DNA of 64,000 nucleotides from Microplitis mediator. Lineage: Eukaryota > Arthropoda > Insecta > Hymenoptera > Braconidae. Both the position numbers and the translations under genes were made by a program. A model generated the notes under the pieces. That model was given only the letters and a program-made list of their open reading frames with translations. It was not told the origin of the DNA and searched no databases. Shown here one piece after another: positions 45,434 through 57,640 of this stretch. The stretch is taken from the NCBI RefSeq assembly GCF_029852145.1, contig NC_079974.1:21492082-21556081 (forward strand), in the 5' to 3' direction. Positions within the stretch are counted from its first letter, which is position 1, and the number at the start of each line of letters is the position of its first letter.

Positions 45434-46963
45434 TGTTATGTCCGACTATTATTTAATTAATATTTGGTTGCGTGGATTGGGGCGTTCGGACTAACACATG
45501 CAATTTTCGGCTTAAATGTTTTATTCAAGCCTTATTTTATTTTATTTTAGGGATACGTTTCGATGTAAGTTTTCTTTTAATTCTTAGTTTACTAAAAATG
45601 AGTTATATGATATGCGAATTGATACATACGATTTGAAATTTATAGCGTCCTTTTTCCAATTAAATTATTGAGGCCGATGGAAAATTTGTTAGAGAATTTA
45701 AAAGATAAATTAGTCGCTTATAAACTTCCTACCTTTGCCGTGATAGTTCTCGTTGATTATTTCTCCCTTTTTGAAGACTCCTTCGTAGTAGGCCCTTGGA
45801 CTCCTGAGATGTGCTCCTTTTGACGATTTCTCTTTCTCTCGTGCAAGCGATGACCCGCGAGGGAAGGTGATCAATATTAACTAACTTAATTTTAATTAAT
45901 GAAGCACAAAAACAGTCTTTCACTTTTTCTTTCCTTTTATTCAACTATTAAACTTTAATTCTTTACAAACCAAAAATACCTTTAATTTTTCTTAATAGAA
46001 ATTAGAGATGATACTCTTTAAAGGCTTTTATTTTTATGCATAAACATTTGTTACACTTAAGTATACACTGATATTTTCTTATTCTTTATTAGATTGGTTT
46101 TGTGTTTTAATGGAATAAAATTCCTTTAATTTTCCCAAAGGAATTAGAGATGATACTCTTTAAAGGTTATTTCTTTTATGTTCCCACATGTATTCACTGT
46201 TAGTTACAATATCTGGTTTTCAATTTTCAATGCACTAAACGGTGCTATTAGCACTTAACTACGGACTCACAACCGATAACACTTTTTCTTTGTTTTACTT
46301 TTCTTTTCTTTAAAGATTTTTCTTCGCGATGCGATTTTATTTTTCTCTCTTGGAGCGGTATATTTTATATAGATATATATATATTTTTTTTTATTTCACT
46401 GCTATAACTTTTCTTTACTTTGTTTTGTAAATTTTTTTTTTTATAAAAGCGACGTGGTCGGTTTTATTTTATTTGTATATAATGGTTTGCGAATTTTATT
46501 TCCTGAATAAAATTTTTCGCGGTTTGTTTGGTTTCGAAAGATACTATGTACCGAATAATGACTCTTTGTTGAAAACTTTGAATTCAACTAGTGACCGGAA
46601 AGCAAGCCTGTGCTCGGTAGAGTAATTTTGCTCTTCAGAATTTTAACGCTGCAACCATGGGGGTCCGAGTTTGGAAAAGAGGGGGTTTTCTGGTGAGGTG
46701 CATCATATAAGATGTCCCGTTGACGCAAATCAATTTAAGTCAATGCTAGTTGTGGGTGTTACCACGCATTAGAATAATTGTTGTAAAAGTAAGTGGGGAA
46801 CTTAAGAAGGATAAGGGAATGAAAGACAGAAGAAAGAAATCTGGTATGACGTTCTGTATCGCTCAATTGAACCCATCCTGGTTTCTCTTATGAGAAAATG
46901 GAATATTTATTCCCTAGGAGTGTTCAACATGAGTTTAAAAAGTTTGCGAAGTCGGACATAACA
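45434..46963 (-). repeat. 5' LTR (element is on the minus strand)
   Basis: This LTR matches 35573-37102 at a constant offset of 9,861 bases with no difference seen. It begins TG and ends CA, with 14-bp terminal inverted repeats. A TATA-like motif lies on the minus strand at 46361-46371, and an AATAAA poly(A) signal on the minus strand at 45520-45525, about 90 bp from the inner end. It contains two copies of the GAGATGATACTC hairpin motif (46001-46024 and 46143-46166). A 71-codon open frame runs at 45729-45944 on the element's sense strand from a non-ATG start. It resembles nothing I know and is probably chance. Confidence 0.96.
46361..46371 (-). promoter_or_regulatory. Possible TATA box of the retrotransposon 5' LTR
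   Basis: The minus strand reads TATATAAAATA here, directly upstream of a less AT-biased stretch in the LTR. It could place the transcription start near 46335, with U3 on the high-coordinate side. AT-rich DNA gives such motifs by chance and many insect LTR elements are TATA-less, so the call is tentative. Confidence 0.3.
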
Positions 46964-46967
46964 ATTC
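46964..46967. repeat. Target site duplication, right (ATTC)
   Basis: This is the right-hand copy of the 4-bp target duplication, directly after the terminal CA of the right LTR. Confidence 0.93.
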
Positions 46968-49529
46968 AAATTATTTGAAAAAAAATTTCTGTAACTTATA
47001 ATTTTTCTGTGGATTCACTGGATTACAATAAATAATTGTAATTATTTAAATAAATAATAAGTAAAATGAAATTCCTAATTATTAAAATTATTTTATTTCT
47101 GCAAGAACGTGCTCGTAGTTTTAAATCTTCAGATAGTTTAAGTTTATAAGACACGATTTAGCATTACGTAATACTAAAGCTTTACTCGGAAACTCGGGTA
47201 TCGAATCTTTTTATAAATATATACCTGTATTTAGTTCTATATATCTATATATCTATAGACAACCAGCACAAGGTTTCAGTTATCCTGAGGGTGTTTGTGT
47301 GGTTAGCGCAAACTTTTGGTTTGAATACTCACTAAAACTAGTTAGTTGTGCATTCAACGTAACAGAGACACCCGGAAGTAGTGATAACAATATCTATAAC
47401 GTATACCGCATTAGAAGTACCCTCGATATCCATTCATTAGTAATTTAATCAATGATTTATCATAATTCAATCCATTACGCTTAATTGTTATCAAGCCAGC
47501 AGAGCAAAAATTACTAAACTTATTGCCGAATTGATGAGTGAATTATTCGTGGCTTTAATTATGATACTGACATTTTAAAAGTTAATTTCTTTCACGGAAA
47601 ACGGGTTATAAAATTTCTGAAATATTGTGCAGTAAAATTATTTTTGGACTTTAATGGTACCACGGCAAGTTGGCAATAAAATAAAAGATTGAGAATAATA
47701 AAATAAAACAAAAATTTACTGTCACTAAATGTGTTGACGTTTTGTGAGCGTAATTTACAAATATTACTGCCACTTATGATATTTTATCTTCGTTATATTG
47801 CCTATTACCCATTGCAGAGTAATAATTTCTGTCATAAAAAATATGACGGCCCTAAAAAAAATAAAAAAATTTCTTTTTTCTTCTGATTTAAAAATTTGTA
47901 AATAAATAATTAATAAAAATGACCTCATTAGACAAGACTATTTAATAAAAATAAATAAATAATAAAGCTGCCCGTGACCTTTGATATAAAATTCCCAGTT
48001 AATTAAATAAAAAAAAATTTTTTTTGGGCATAGAAAATTGATGAAAAGTTTTTGATACAAGTATGAACTTTATAACTATTTAAAATATTTATTATTAAGC
48101 GGCTGCACATGTAATAGTGTCTATAGCTATAGACATTTAAATATATGATGAGTGTCAAAAAGACAACTGAGTGGTAACAGCAGCTTTACTCTCGGTTTCA
48201 GTGGCATGGGAATACTTTTGACGATTGGCCTCTTGAGAACGTCTTTCAGAATCAAACTCGAGACTCGTCATCGTCGACGTCGTGCACTCGGTTTACCTTC
48301 ACACGCTACACAAACTTAACTTACGAATTTGAAAGCTAAAGTGTCTAAAGTCTTAAGCATACTCCGAATTCAAAACTTTGTGTCATCAATTTTAACTATT
48401 TCACATTTCACATACCCAAACTTTTGAGATTTAATTAATAATATATGACATGTACAAAACAAATAAATAAATAAATAAACTTTCTCATTTAATTACTTTT
48501 TTAATTATCTTATTATTTTTATGCCGACCTTTGATATGTAAATATATGATAAATTTTATTTTCAAGTACAGTTAATTTTTTAAAAAAAGGAATAAATAAT
48601 TTAAACGGCATTTTCTTTACGCAACAATCGATTAAGAAGGTATATAATATGAAAATAAGAATTACAAAGACTCGTAAGCTATTTATGTTTGAGAAAACAA
48701 TTTATTTGAATAATAGTTACTAGTATAAAGTCTACTCTGCGAAGTTGTCTCGAGGCGATTGTGGGGTATTAACTCTCGTCTCAATTATATATTTTTTTAC
48801 ATCACGATACGTTATTCAATCTCTCAATCTAAAACTATACGTTCTATTGAATTGACTGGAATTGAATTGTAATGTCATCAGTGATATTTAAAATTCCCAG
48901 TCTATACTTTTAGATTTTTTTTCCTTTGTAAATCCCGATTTTAAATGGATAGTAATGAATGTTAATTTGAACGTTTAAGTCTTGCTAATATATTTTTAGA
49001 GGAAAGGGAGGAAAAGATGTGATTTTTTACTGGTAATTAATTTACAAGATTTATAGATGAAATGAAATTATAAAAATAATTTATTTATGTTTTATGAAGG
49101 GAAGTTAATGTCATATATTATTACGGTGTCAATTGTGTCGGTGTAAAATGAAGTGTGGTAGCTGTGAATAACCCAAGAATCGTCTACTAATTTAATTTGG
49201 ACCCCTCGCCAAATTCAGTTAACGAGAGCAGTTACGATGCTTCCCAGAAAGCAACCATCACATGCTGTGACTATGTACTATATATGTAATGCTACTTCTG
49301 TATATATACATATATATAAAGAGAGAGACATACAGACAAAGTGTACTAGCCGCAATTTAATCCACGTCCCTCAATCTTCGCTCTTCATTTAACTTCAATT
49401 GAATGTCATGCAGAGGTTTTAAAAAAAAAGTTTTTTGTTTAAAGTTTTAGGGTCAAGTCGGGTTTTATATATATGAGAAAAAAATATAGAAATTGAATAA
49501 AGAAATATTTTTTTAGGTAAAAGAAATTT
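46968..49529. other. Non-coding AT-rich DNA
   Basis: No coding or mobile feature is supported. The block 48170-48310 is less AT-rich. A TA/GA repeat lies at 49300-49330. Confidence 0.6.
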
Positions 49530-50190
49530 TTGAATTACCCGCTCAATTAGAAATCCGTTAATGAGCGTGTTCAGCCGATGAAAGTTCTTAGTAGTCTGAG
49601 TAAGTTACTCAGCGCACTGAACTAAGTTTTCGGTCTGGACACTTTACAGATACTAACTAACTTTTTTCTGGCCGCCATTTTACTTAGTATACATTTTACC
49701 GCGTAAACCACTAAAGTAAACAATAATAATTAGTAAAGTGCAAATCTGTACATGTATGCTTTCTGTAAAATTTGCATTAGTTAAGTAACTTAAAAATGGA
49801 AGAAAATAATGTGTATAAGGAGCATTACGATCATAATCTATAGTAAGAGCTAACAGCGTGTCCAGGCCGAAAACACACTGCACTCAGACAAACAGACCAA
49901 AATTTCTTTTAGGCTGAGTAACTTACTCAGACTACTAAGAACTTTCATCGGCTGAACACGCTCAATGTCATACGGAAAAACTAACGGGCAACGAGATCTG
50001 CTGAATGTAATCACCTTACATTTGGTTTCATTTAAAGTTATTCTATTGTCCCTACACCATGCAGCTACAGTAACAAGATTTCTTTGTAAGAATAGACAAA
50101 CATTCAAAAAGGTGCACCTTGTTCATAACAAGCCTGTAATATTTGGCGTCATCAGCACAAACTCAGAGAGACAAAATACTGCATTTGTTC
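49530..50190 (-). pseudogene. Non-LTR retrotransposon reverse transcriptase fragment, split by a MITE
   Basis: On the minus strand CADDAKYYRLV (about 50145-50177) matches the catalytic [FY]xDD motif of LINE reverse transcriptases. After a frameshift the frame 50107-49965 gives WCRDNRITLNETKCKVITFS, the thumb-region signature of Jockey/CR1-type enzymes. The frame reaches the right end of the 49562-49964 element. Beyond its left end (49561 downward) the minus strand reads NGFLIERV in the frame and register expected for the next part of the same domain. No other RT blocks are recognisable, so it is a short, dead fragment, frameshifted once and interrupted once. Confidence 0.75.
49562..49964. mobile_element. 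403-bp MITE with perfect 52-bp terminal inverted repeats
   Basis: The first 52 bases (TGAGCGTGTTCAGCCGATGA...) and the last 52 are exact inverted copies. A second weaker inverted pair lies further in (around 49625-49642 and 49857-49875). There is no transposase. It sits inside a LINE reverse-transcriptase fragment. At most one base appears duplicated at the junction. Confidence 0.88.
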
Positions 50191-50755
50191 GAGAAGAAGA
50201 ATTTATTCTGTTTTTAATACAAGTAAATTTATTTTTTGTTAGACAAAAAAGTCAATTTCCATCAAAATTATTTGGTTTTGGTGATTTTGTTTTTTTAACA
50301 AATGTTTTTCGTTTTTTTCGGAACAACGTATATCGAGACCTGGTATTAGGCGGCAAGTGGAAACCACGCCGAATAGAAAAGCAACGGCCAAAACACTAAT
50401 TCTGTGCCTTCCCGGAGCTTCATCTCCATTACAATGTTAAATCATTTATGTCTCTGAAGTTGCAAACGTACGTGCAACGAAAAACTGTTCTTTTCTTTAA
50501 ATGAGTCGTATGCTTAGTACCACTTACCAATTTTCCTGGGTATTAATTTTTAGTTTTGAGATTTGTAGATTAAATTTAATTTTATTATGGTTTTAAAATA
50601 GTGGTGCTACGGAATTTTGATAAAAAGTGTTTGCAAACTTAGAGAAAAATTAAATTTAAAAAATGTTGACCATCCAGAGAGGTACTTGTTACTCAGTCGT
50701 ATACTAGAATAGTACAGGTGCCAGAATTGCTCTCACGATAGAATATAATACTTTT

Positions 50756-50822
50756 GAAATAAGTTTCTTACCAGGGACACTACAAATGGTAGGCGCTATC
50801 TAGTGGCGAGCACCGAACTACT
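50756..50822 (+). repeat. 67-bp dispersed repeat, copy 1
   Basis: GAAATAAGTTTCTTACCAGG through ATCTAGTGGCGAGCACCGAA plus CTAC is shared with 57574-57640, with about five differences. The flanks differ, so this is a defined repeat unit and not a long duplication. Confidence 0.85.
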
Positions 50823-53330
50823 CCCATTGCCGTTGTCTAATACCGACTACTCCTCCATTCTCTAGTGTATATTTTTCTCCCAAGAAATTTTTCTCTTGGT
50901 TTAATCAACTTTTTTTTCTCAGTTGGAGCATACAAAAATTCTTGCGTTAAAAGAATAGTACTTATTCCGAGAAATTTAATTTCTTTTTGTCTTTTCAACA
51001 AATATTTTTTGAATCCAAAAAATTTTCGATAAAGTAAATAATTCAGTTAAATTCGCGAATAATATTTGCAGTAAGCACAGCTAAAGAAATCGTTAGATTT
51101 TTGTTAAATTGAATTTAACAAGATATCGACAAGTATTAATTGTTAATTTAAATTAAATATGAAGCTAATGACTTTATTTTGTGCCGCTTAAATACTAGTT
51201 AAATATTTTGACCTTAAAATTTTTGAATCAACTACGAAAATATATTCATTGAGAAATGAAGAGTTATTGATAAGTGGTGAATATCGATGAAATACTAGAG
51301 ATTTTATTATGCAGAGGACGATATTGAAGCTGGAAAGTTTTTGTTTTGCTGAGTTTGAGCAAGATACTTATAAATTATGGAGGTACTTGCGTTTGATGTT
51401 TGATTCCGAGTGATTTTTTTGTATATATTTTGAATCAAAGCCTGAATATTGAAATTTGAATAAAAACTAAATTGAATTGGAGTCAGGTCAAGTACTGTCT
51501 TTTCAATTGAAAAAGATTCGAGTGGAAAAATATTAAACAAAGCAGAAGATATATTAGCAACAAATTAAACAGAAAAATATGGAAATCGTATTGGATGGGA
51601 TCTTAAGTAAGAGTTTTATAAAAGGTAATGAGATAATGACTGAGCAGAATGATCGGTAAATTGATTCCCGTAGAAATGATTTTTTTTTTATCTAAAGAAG
51701 ATGACATTTATAGTATTTACTATTATGTTAGCTGTAAGTATGGATGGTTTTGTGATTGGCGGAAAGTATAGCCGATTTCCTCGACGAACCGATTAAACGA
51801 ACTTATAAAGATAAGACTTTCAATCTGCTATTACCCTAAGAAGATGGCGCTGTTAGCGTCACGCTTGTATATCAGACTAAGGCAAAGCTAGTCATGTATT
51901 TATACTTTACCAACGTATGGTTAATTCCGATCACAAAATTTTGAATTCACAAAATATTTTTTACCAGCAATTAGTAATAAATTGTTGAATAATTCCAGTA
52001 TACAACGAAACAAAATGAAAAATGACATTATATAAAAATCTCTAATTTCATCATTGACGTAAATGATTTATATTTCCTTACACTGTTAACTAAAAATTCA
52101 TCATCTATTTCTTCATGACATTACATTATACTTTTTATTACACAATATAAAAAATATTCATGGGATAAATCATAACGATCCTTGATATCTAAACTAAACA
52201 TAAACATCTCTGAAATATCTAATAAATCAAATGTTAAAATTTATAAGATGAACTTTAAGATAAGTAAATTGAATGAGATTTAAAATAAATGAAATGAAAT
52301 TCTCTGATTTGAAACCCGTAGATTTATACTAAATAAAATTTAATTATTCCTTGATCAAGTGAATCGCGTGACTGTTTGTTACATCCCACAGCCATGAACC
52401 CGGAATTATTTTCTACAAATCTTATAGTCCGCTCAGACTCTTATATATTCGTCGCGGCGAAAGGCAAAATACAAGGAAAGAGTTGAATACAAACGTTAAA
52501 TGTATATCTTATTATTTTTCCGTAGGCAATACTTTGAATGAATTTTTATTGTTTTTTATTTACGTCAATCTCGAAAATTCTGAGGCACAATAATAACCAA
52601 ATCGTAGTATTACTGCATTGAAATATACCGTAACTAGTTATTTAAAATATTTAATATATCGGTTGATTTAACAATTTTTATGACTCAATATTTCCGGATA
52701 ACTGTTTAAGAACAAAAGTATATTGAATGAGATGAAGCGAAAAATTTGAAAAATATACTGTATCAATGATACAATATCACTATTGCAACTCTAACTGTGA
52801 ATTTAGTAGCAATTTATCTGTCATAATCGCTAAATACATAATGCCACACTGATGCAGACTGTAGGCTATCATTTCCAGCACCAAAAGTAATAATACGAGT
52901 TTGAAATGGCGTAGGTTTGACATCATAGGAATACTTTAAGTGATACCGTTAAACGTATCACCCACCTTCTTCATTAAATGTTTGTACAATATGCGAATGC
53001 TATATGTATATATAACAATCGCGTGAATTATATTTTTAAACAACTACTTATGACTCTTTATATTTTTTTTTAATCCGTTGTATGTAGTCTTTCCTTATAT
53101 TGTCCGCCGTACCATATCGAATGTCATTCATTACGCATCCATCCTTAAAATTTTTAGACACACCTTTATCTGTCAAAGATAACCGTTTCGAAAAATTCAT
53201 TTATTTATCACCGTTTTGTAAAGTTATCAATTCCGCGAGTTGACAATATCATTTTTTTGTTGATTACAGTTTTTAAATATTTTTCAAAGGATATATTATT
53301 TTTTTTTGTAGTATTCGTTTACATGATGCC
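50823..53330. other. Non-coding AT-rich DNA
   Basis: No supported feature. The 77-codon minus-strand frame at 51307-51540 has low-complexity composition and no family features. Confidence 0.6.
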
Positions 53331-53557
53331 TACACAGAAAAAAAAGTTATCTTGAGTCAAGAAAATACTTTTGAAGACAAACGTTTTCGGGAACCAAGTC
53401 AAGATTTTCTTGAGCCAAGAGGATTTTTCTTAGTTAAAAAAAATTCGTCTTGGTCGGAGAAGATTTCTACTTTATCTGAGAAAATTTAGGTCTCCAAAAA
53501 AATTTTCTCGAATCAAGAATATTTACCTTCAGTCGAGAATTGATTTTTTTCTGTGTA
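53331..53557. mobile_element. CACAGAAAAAA-type MITE, copy A
   Basis: It starts TACACAGAAAAAAAA and ends TTTTTTTCTGTGTA, with many TCAAGA/TCTTGA words inside. It is 227 bp including the TA on both sides. Copy B begins at the same TA. Confidence 0.8.
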
Positions 53558-53802
53558 CACAGAAAAAAAGAATTTCTTGGCGCAAGAAATATTTTGTATT
53601 ATAAATTGAAGACAAAAATTTTTCTTGGCTTAAGAATTTTTTTCTCGTCTAAAAAATTTTTTTCTTGTTCCGAGAAAATTTTTTCTTATCCCAAGAAAAG
53701 TTTTGTTTTCACTTTATAATACAAAAAATTTCTTGGGTCAAGTAAAAATTTTCTTGGAACAAGAAAAATTTTTTGCGCCAAGAAATCTTTTTTTTCTGTG
53801 TA
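53556..53802. mobile_element. CACAGAAAAAA-type MITE, copy B
   Basis: The left end CACAGAAAAAAAGAATTTCT with TGGCGCAAGAAA, and the right end TTTCTTGGCGCAAAA mirrored, give TIRs of about 30 bp. It is 247 bp, flanked by TA on both sides and sharing one TA with copy A. It is close in structure and length to 60710-60956. Confidence 0.85.
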
Positions 53803-55674
53803 TTGAAATATTTAACACTACTGGAAAATTTATATAAAATTAATTTTTTCAAAATCGGAACTCTATTTTTGGAGGCAAAATTTTCTTTAATATTAAGATT
53901 TATTTTGAAAAAAAAAAAAAATTTACTGAAATAATTTGTTAGGTTTAAAATTCAAACTAATAATGGGTACAGATTCAAAAGTATGTTGTCCCTAATAAAT
54001 AATAAAATTTTATAAGTTATTTTATTAAAATGTTTTTAATTTCTTAATGACTTAATGAGTGCACATAAATATTAAGTGCGATAACTCAAAGCTTGTTTGC
54101 ATCTCTATTTAGTTCTTAGACATCTTAGATTCATATATTATACATCTATACATCTACACATATGTACATACAACATACATATATAAATATATGAGAGGAC
54201 TATAACCTGATGGCGTGAGATGGTCAACCTACGATCGATGCTGAATCATAGGATAAACATAACGGTATACTGATATTTTTTAACAGAAAACTCTTCCTGA
54301 AGTCTTTCGATAATTGCATCGATTTGCAATAATACTTTTACACATGTTCCTTTAAATTTACTGTACATAAAACAAATCAAAGTGAACTAATGTAAGATAA
54401 TTACGATCGTATTATTAAAATACAATTCAAATTAAAAAGAAAACATAAGAAATGAAGTAGGAACTGAGTACCAAGTCCAAGAGCAGTGAAAACGTTAATT
54501 ACACGAGAAATAATTAATTAAATTACAGAGTAATTTTTTTTATTTTTATTTAAAATTCTTACGTGAAAAATAATTTAAGTGTATCGCGATCTTTTGTTAT
54601 TGTATAGATATGTGCATGCATGTGTATGTGGACATGTGTGTCTTATCTTGCGTATAACAACGGTGAGAAAAAGTCCCACGACTTCACCCGAAGTACACTC
54701 AAGATCACGAGAGTAATGTCTATGTGTGTACACATATCTGCATTACAGTTTTTTATATACCGGTAAAAACACCATACCAAGAATGCATTCATTATTATTA
54801 TTTTTTTTTTATATTCTATTATATTATAGTATGTTCTCTACTCTACTCTACTCCATTCTTTCATGCGCACATTTACAAATATAAATATACACCACAACAG
54901 CAACAACAACCCCTTCCTATTTATATCTCACTCTATAAACTTTAAAAATACTTTTCCTCTCTCTACTTCCCACTGTTACTTATTATCGTACATGTGTGTA
55001 AATTTACTCACTCGCTTTTAATTTCTTCCGGAAATTTATAAACGCATACTTGACTTTGAATTTACACTCAATGTTATTATTTTTTACTATACTCGAAAAA
55101 ATTTTACTTTACTAACGACAGCATAACAAGTAACTAATGACAAAATTTTTAAAAATTCAGTTTGTGTTCCGGTTTCATAAAAATTTAAAAATTGCTAAGA
55201 TAGACCTACTTGGCGGTAAAATATTCTAATGGAAACAACGATTGCAGTAATTAATTATTGCTCTTTATTTTTGGAATATCTCTGAACGCACCCTACCGAT
55301 CGAATTAAATTTTTTACGGCTTTTAGATATTGACTAGTCGCGTCGAATGCTACCTTGACGATCAAAATCGGTTCATCCGTTCAAAAGTTACAGAATTTAC
55401 ATACATACACTCGGTCAAGATCTCTTAGAAATTCGATTTTCGAAAATTGGATCGAAACCATTAACTTTCCGAATTTTTTAAAATTTCGAATTTTCTTAGC
55501 AGGAAGTTAAAAATGAAAAAAGCTCAACTTTTTCTCTAACTTTAGATTTTGAATTCAATTTATAATTTTTTTACACCACGGAAAAATTTCTAATTACTTA
55601 AAAAATTGAAATTAAAATTTCAACTATCGAATACATAAAAAATTATACCATAGATTTCATATATTTATGAATTA
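53803..55674. other. Non-coding DNA with a decayed repeat
   Basis: The stretch 55240-55440 contains GGTTCATCCGTTCAAAAGTT followed by ACATACA, a combination I associate with decayed retroelement 3' ends in insects. That is a memory-based impression. Otherwise no feature. Confidence 0.4.
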
Positions 55675-55838
55675 TACACAGAAAAAAAATACTATGGCCC
55701 AAGAGAGTTTTTTTCAATCCCGAAGAAACATAAAAACTTTCTGAGTTCAAAAAACTATTTTTTTACAGAGAAAATTTTGCCTTTCCTTCTGGAATGCAAT
55801 AGAAATTTTTGAGCCAGGGTATCCTTGTTTTCTGTGTA
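55675..55838. mobile_element. CACAGAAAAAA-type MITE, short copy
   Basis: It is bounded by TACACAGAAAAAAAA and TTTTCTGTGTA, flanked by TA, 164 bp, with a diverged interior. It is a probable deletion derivative of the family. Confidence 0.6.
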
Positions 55839-56786
55839 CGAGATTCTTTAAAAAAACTATTGTGTACAAATGACTTTAACAAATTGTAAAACTCGTTATT
55901 TAAAATACAAAAATGTCTAACATGAACTTTTAAGCACTTGATTGATATTTCAAACAGTAATTTAAAAAGATTATTTTTTTCCGTGAATAAAATATAAAAT
56001 ATTAAACTTTTAACTTTGGATTTTAATGGAAATAACTCGAATGATAATAGTAAATGATGTAAGGATGTAATTTAATTCAACGACCGTTGAAAAATAAATA
56101 ATATAAACTAACAAGATATATACAATGGCTTAAAAGTTTGAAGGTTACCGCATGTAATTTATTCAGGACACACGCCATGCGACGAAATAATATATTATTC
56201 GTTTTGTTTGCCCACAATATATGGGTATGTATATTAACAATATGTTAATGTCATTAATTTAATTCAGAAATGTGGAAAAATTCTTATAGAAAAGCACTAA
56301 TTGAAACGATTCTGAACCATTTATGCATCAAAAGATCAAGGAAAGCAAGTCTTTTACGTTTTTTTATTCTTAAACAGAACTGATGTAAGGTACCGGCGGG
56401 TAATAAGGCCTAGCTAAGGGTAAGTAATTCTATACATTTTCTATAAGCTTAAGATCATTGACTGATTTCTTAGCAAAACCATTAAAAGACATGAAAAAGT
56501 CATGAATCCGAGACTATTGCTATACTTAACATTTTTTTTTCGTATTTCGGATATATTCTAAAATCTATTTTATATCCTATTTTGTAACTAAAAGATTAAG
56601 GTTTTAAATAAAGAAAGTTTTATTTAATTTCATCGCGTACGAGTCAAAATATAATATAATGATTATCAAATCGTTCCGGTATTGGGACATTTACCTTAAT
56701 TGTTTCTTTGTGAACAAAAAACGTGGTTTATATCTGTACACGTATTGTTTTATTATAAAAACAGTCTTTTTTTCAAAGACAAAACT

Positions 56787-57014
56787 TTACGTCAACTTCC
56801 ATTGAACATGGCGACAGCAACGAACAACAAGTAAGTTTTTTATCGCGGTACAGAGATAGTCGGCAAAGGCTGATTGAATCCAAGGATTTGGTCCTAATAA
56901 AGCTGTGACTATTGTAGTGAGCATGAAATACAGACATGAGAGCCAGCCAAATAAAAATCCGTATAGTAGAGCATGGTGATGGTCGTCTGTATTGCAAGAA
57001 ATGTCGTTTTCCAT
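56787..57014 (-). pseudogene. Possible decayed membrane-protein fragment
   Basis: The minus-strand frame from the ATG at 57014 begins MENDISCNTDDHHH, followed by a hydrophobic run of about 25 residues (ALLYGFLFGWLSCLYFML...), then GPNPWIQSAFADYL. The composition is less AT-driven than chance frames nearby, and an overlapping frame (56773-57063) is also open. No splice signals or family match. On the plus strand the same block has ATGGCGACAGCAACGAACAA ending before GTAAGT at 56831, so a short plus-strand first exon is an alternative reading. Confidence 0.2.
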
Positions 57015-57573
57015 TTGCTAGAATCAGACACATTTCTACCCATGAGCGAAATTGCTCTGACATATCATATGTATGCCCGAAATGAGGTAAAAGATTTAGT
57101 GCGAATAGATTGGGCTACGATCATTGTAAGAAATGGACACCAGAACTCTCCATCCCTGTGCATTTACCGAATTATTTATGATGGAAAAAGAATGACGACA
57201 TTAATTAAAACATTTCCTTAGAGAATAAATATTGATGACATTATCGGGTTATAAACTTTACACTGAGAAAAAAATTTTTTTCCGACAACTAAATTTTAGT
57301 TACGACAACACAATGATTTGATTCCCCATTGCCGATCATATATTTGGTTGATTTAACTAAATTTTATAATCCACCAACAAAACAAATCTTAGAAACTATA
57401 AAACATTTAGTAAAGATAATTACGAGTTTATTATAACCAAGCATGAAATTAAATTGATTACCTATAGAGCTCATAAAGGAGTCACTATGAAATATATCAG
57501 TGAGCGTAAGAGAATGAGTTAACAGCGACAAACTCGTCCCATTAATGCTTCAAGTTCGGAATATAAAAACTCT

Positions 57574-57640
57574 GAAATAAGTTTCTTACCAGGGACACCA
57601 CAAGAGGTGGGCGCGATCTAGTGGCGAGCACCGAACTACT
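57574..57640 (+). repeat. 67-bp dispersed repeat, copy 2
   Basis: This is the same unit as 50756-50822, in the same orientation, 6.8 kb away. Confidence 0.85.

Larger units (their letters stand above)
35573..46963 (-). mobile_element. Full-length Ty3/Gypsy-type LTR retrotransposon, recently inserted, probably non-autonomous
   Basis: The element is bounded by two 1,530-bp direct repeats that begin TGTTATGTCCGACT and end with its perfect inverted complement. The same 4-bp target duplication, ATTC, lies on both sides. The minus strand carries, in order, 5' LTR, tRNA primer site, gag, pol (protease, reverse transcriptase, RNase H, partial integrase), extra sequence, G-rich polypurine tract and 3' LTR. 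The protease-RT-RNase H-integrase order is that of Ty3/Gypsy (Metaviridae). The total of 11.4 kb is long for the group because of the 1.5-kb LTRs and 2 kb of extra 3' sequence. Reading the two LTRs side by side I found no mismatch, so the insertion is recent. The integrase core is absent and no env is present, so this copy should depend on enzymes from a relative. Confidence 0.97.

Noticed and set aside
49965..50399. 144-codon plus-strand frame
   Set aside because: It is the reverse of the LINE reverse-transcriptase fragment, whose minus-strand reading shows real RT motifs.
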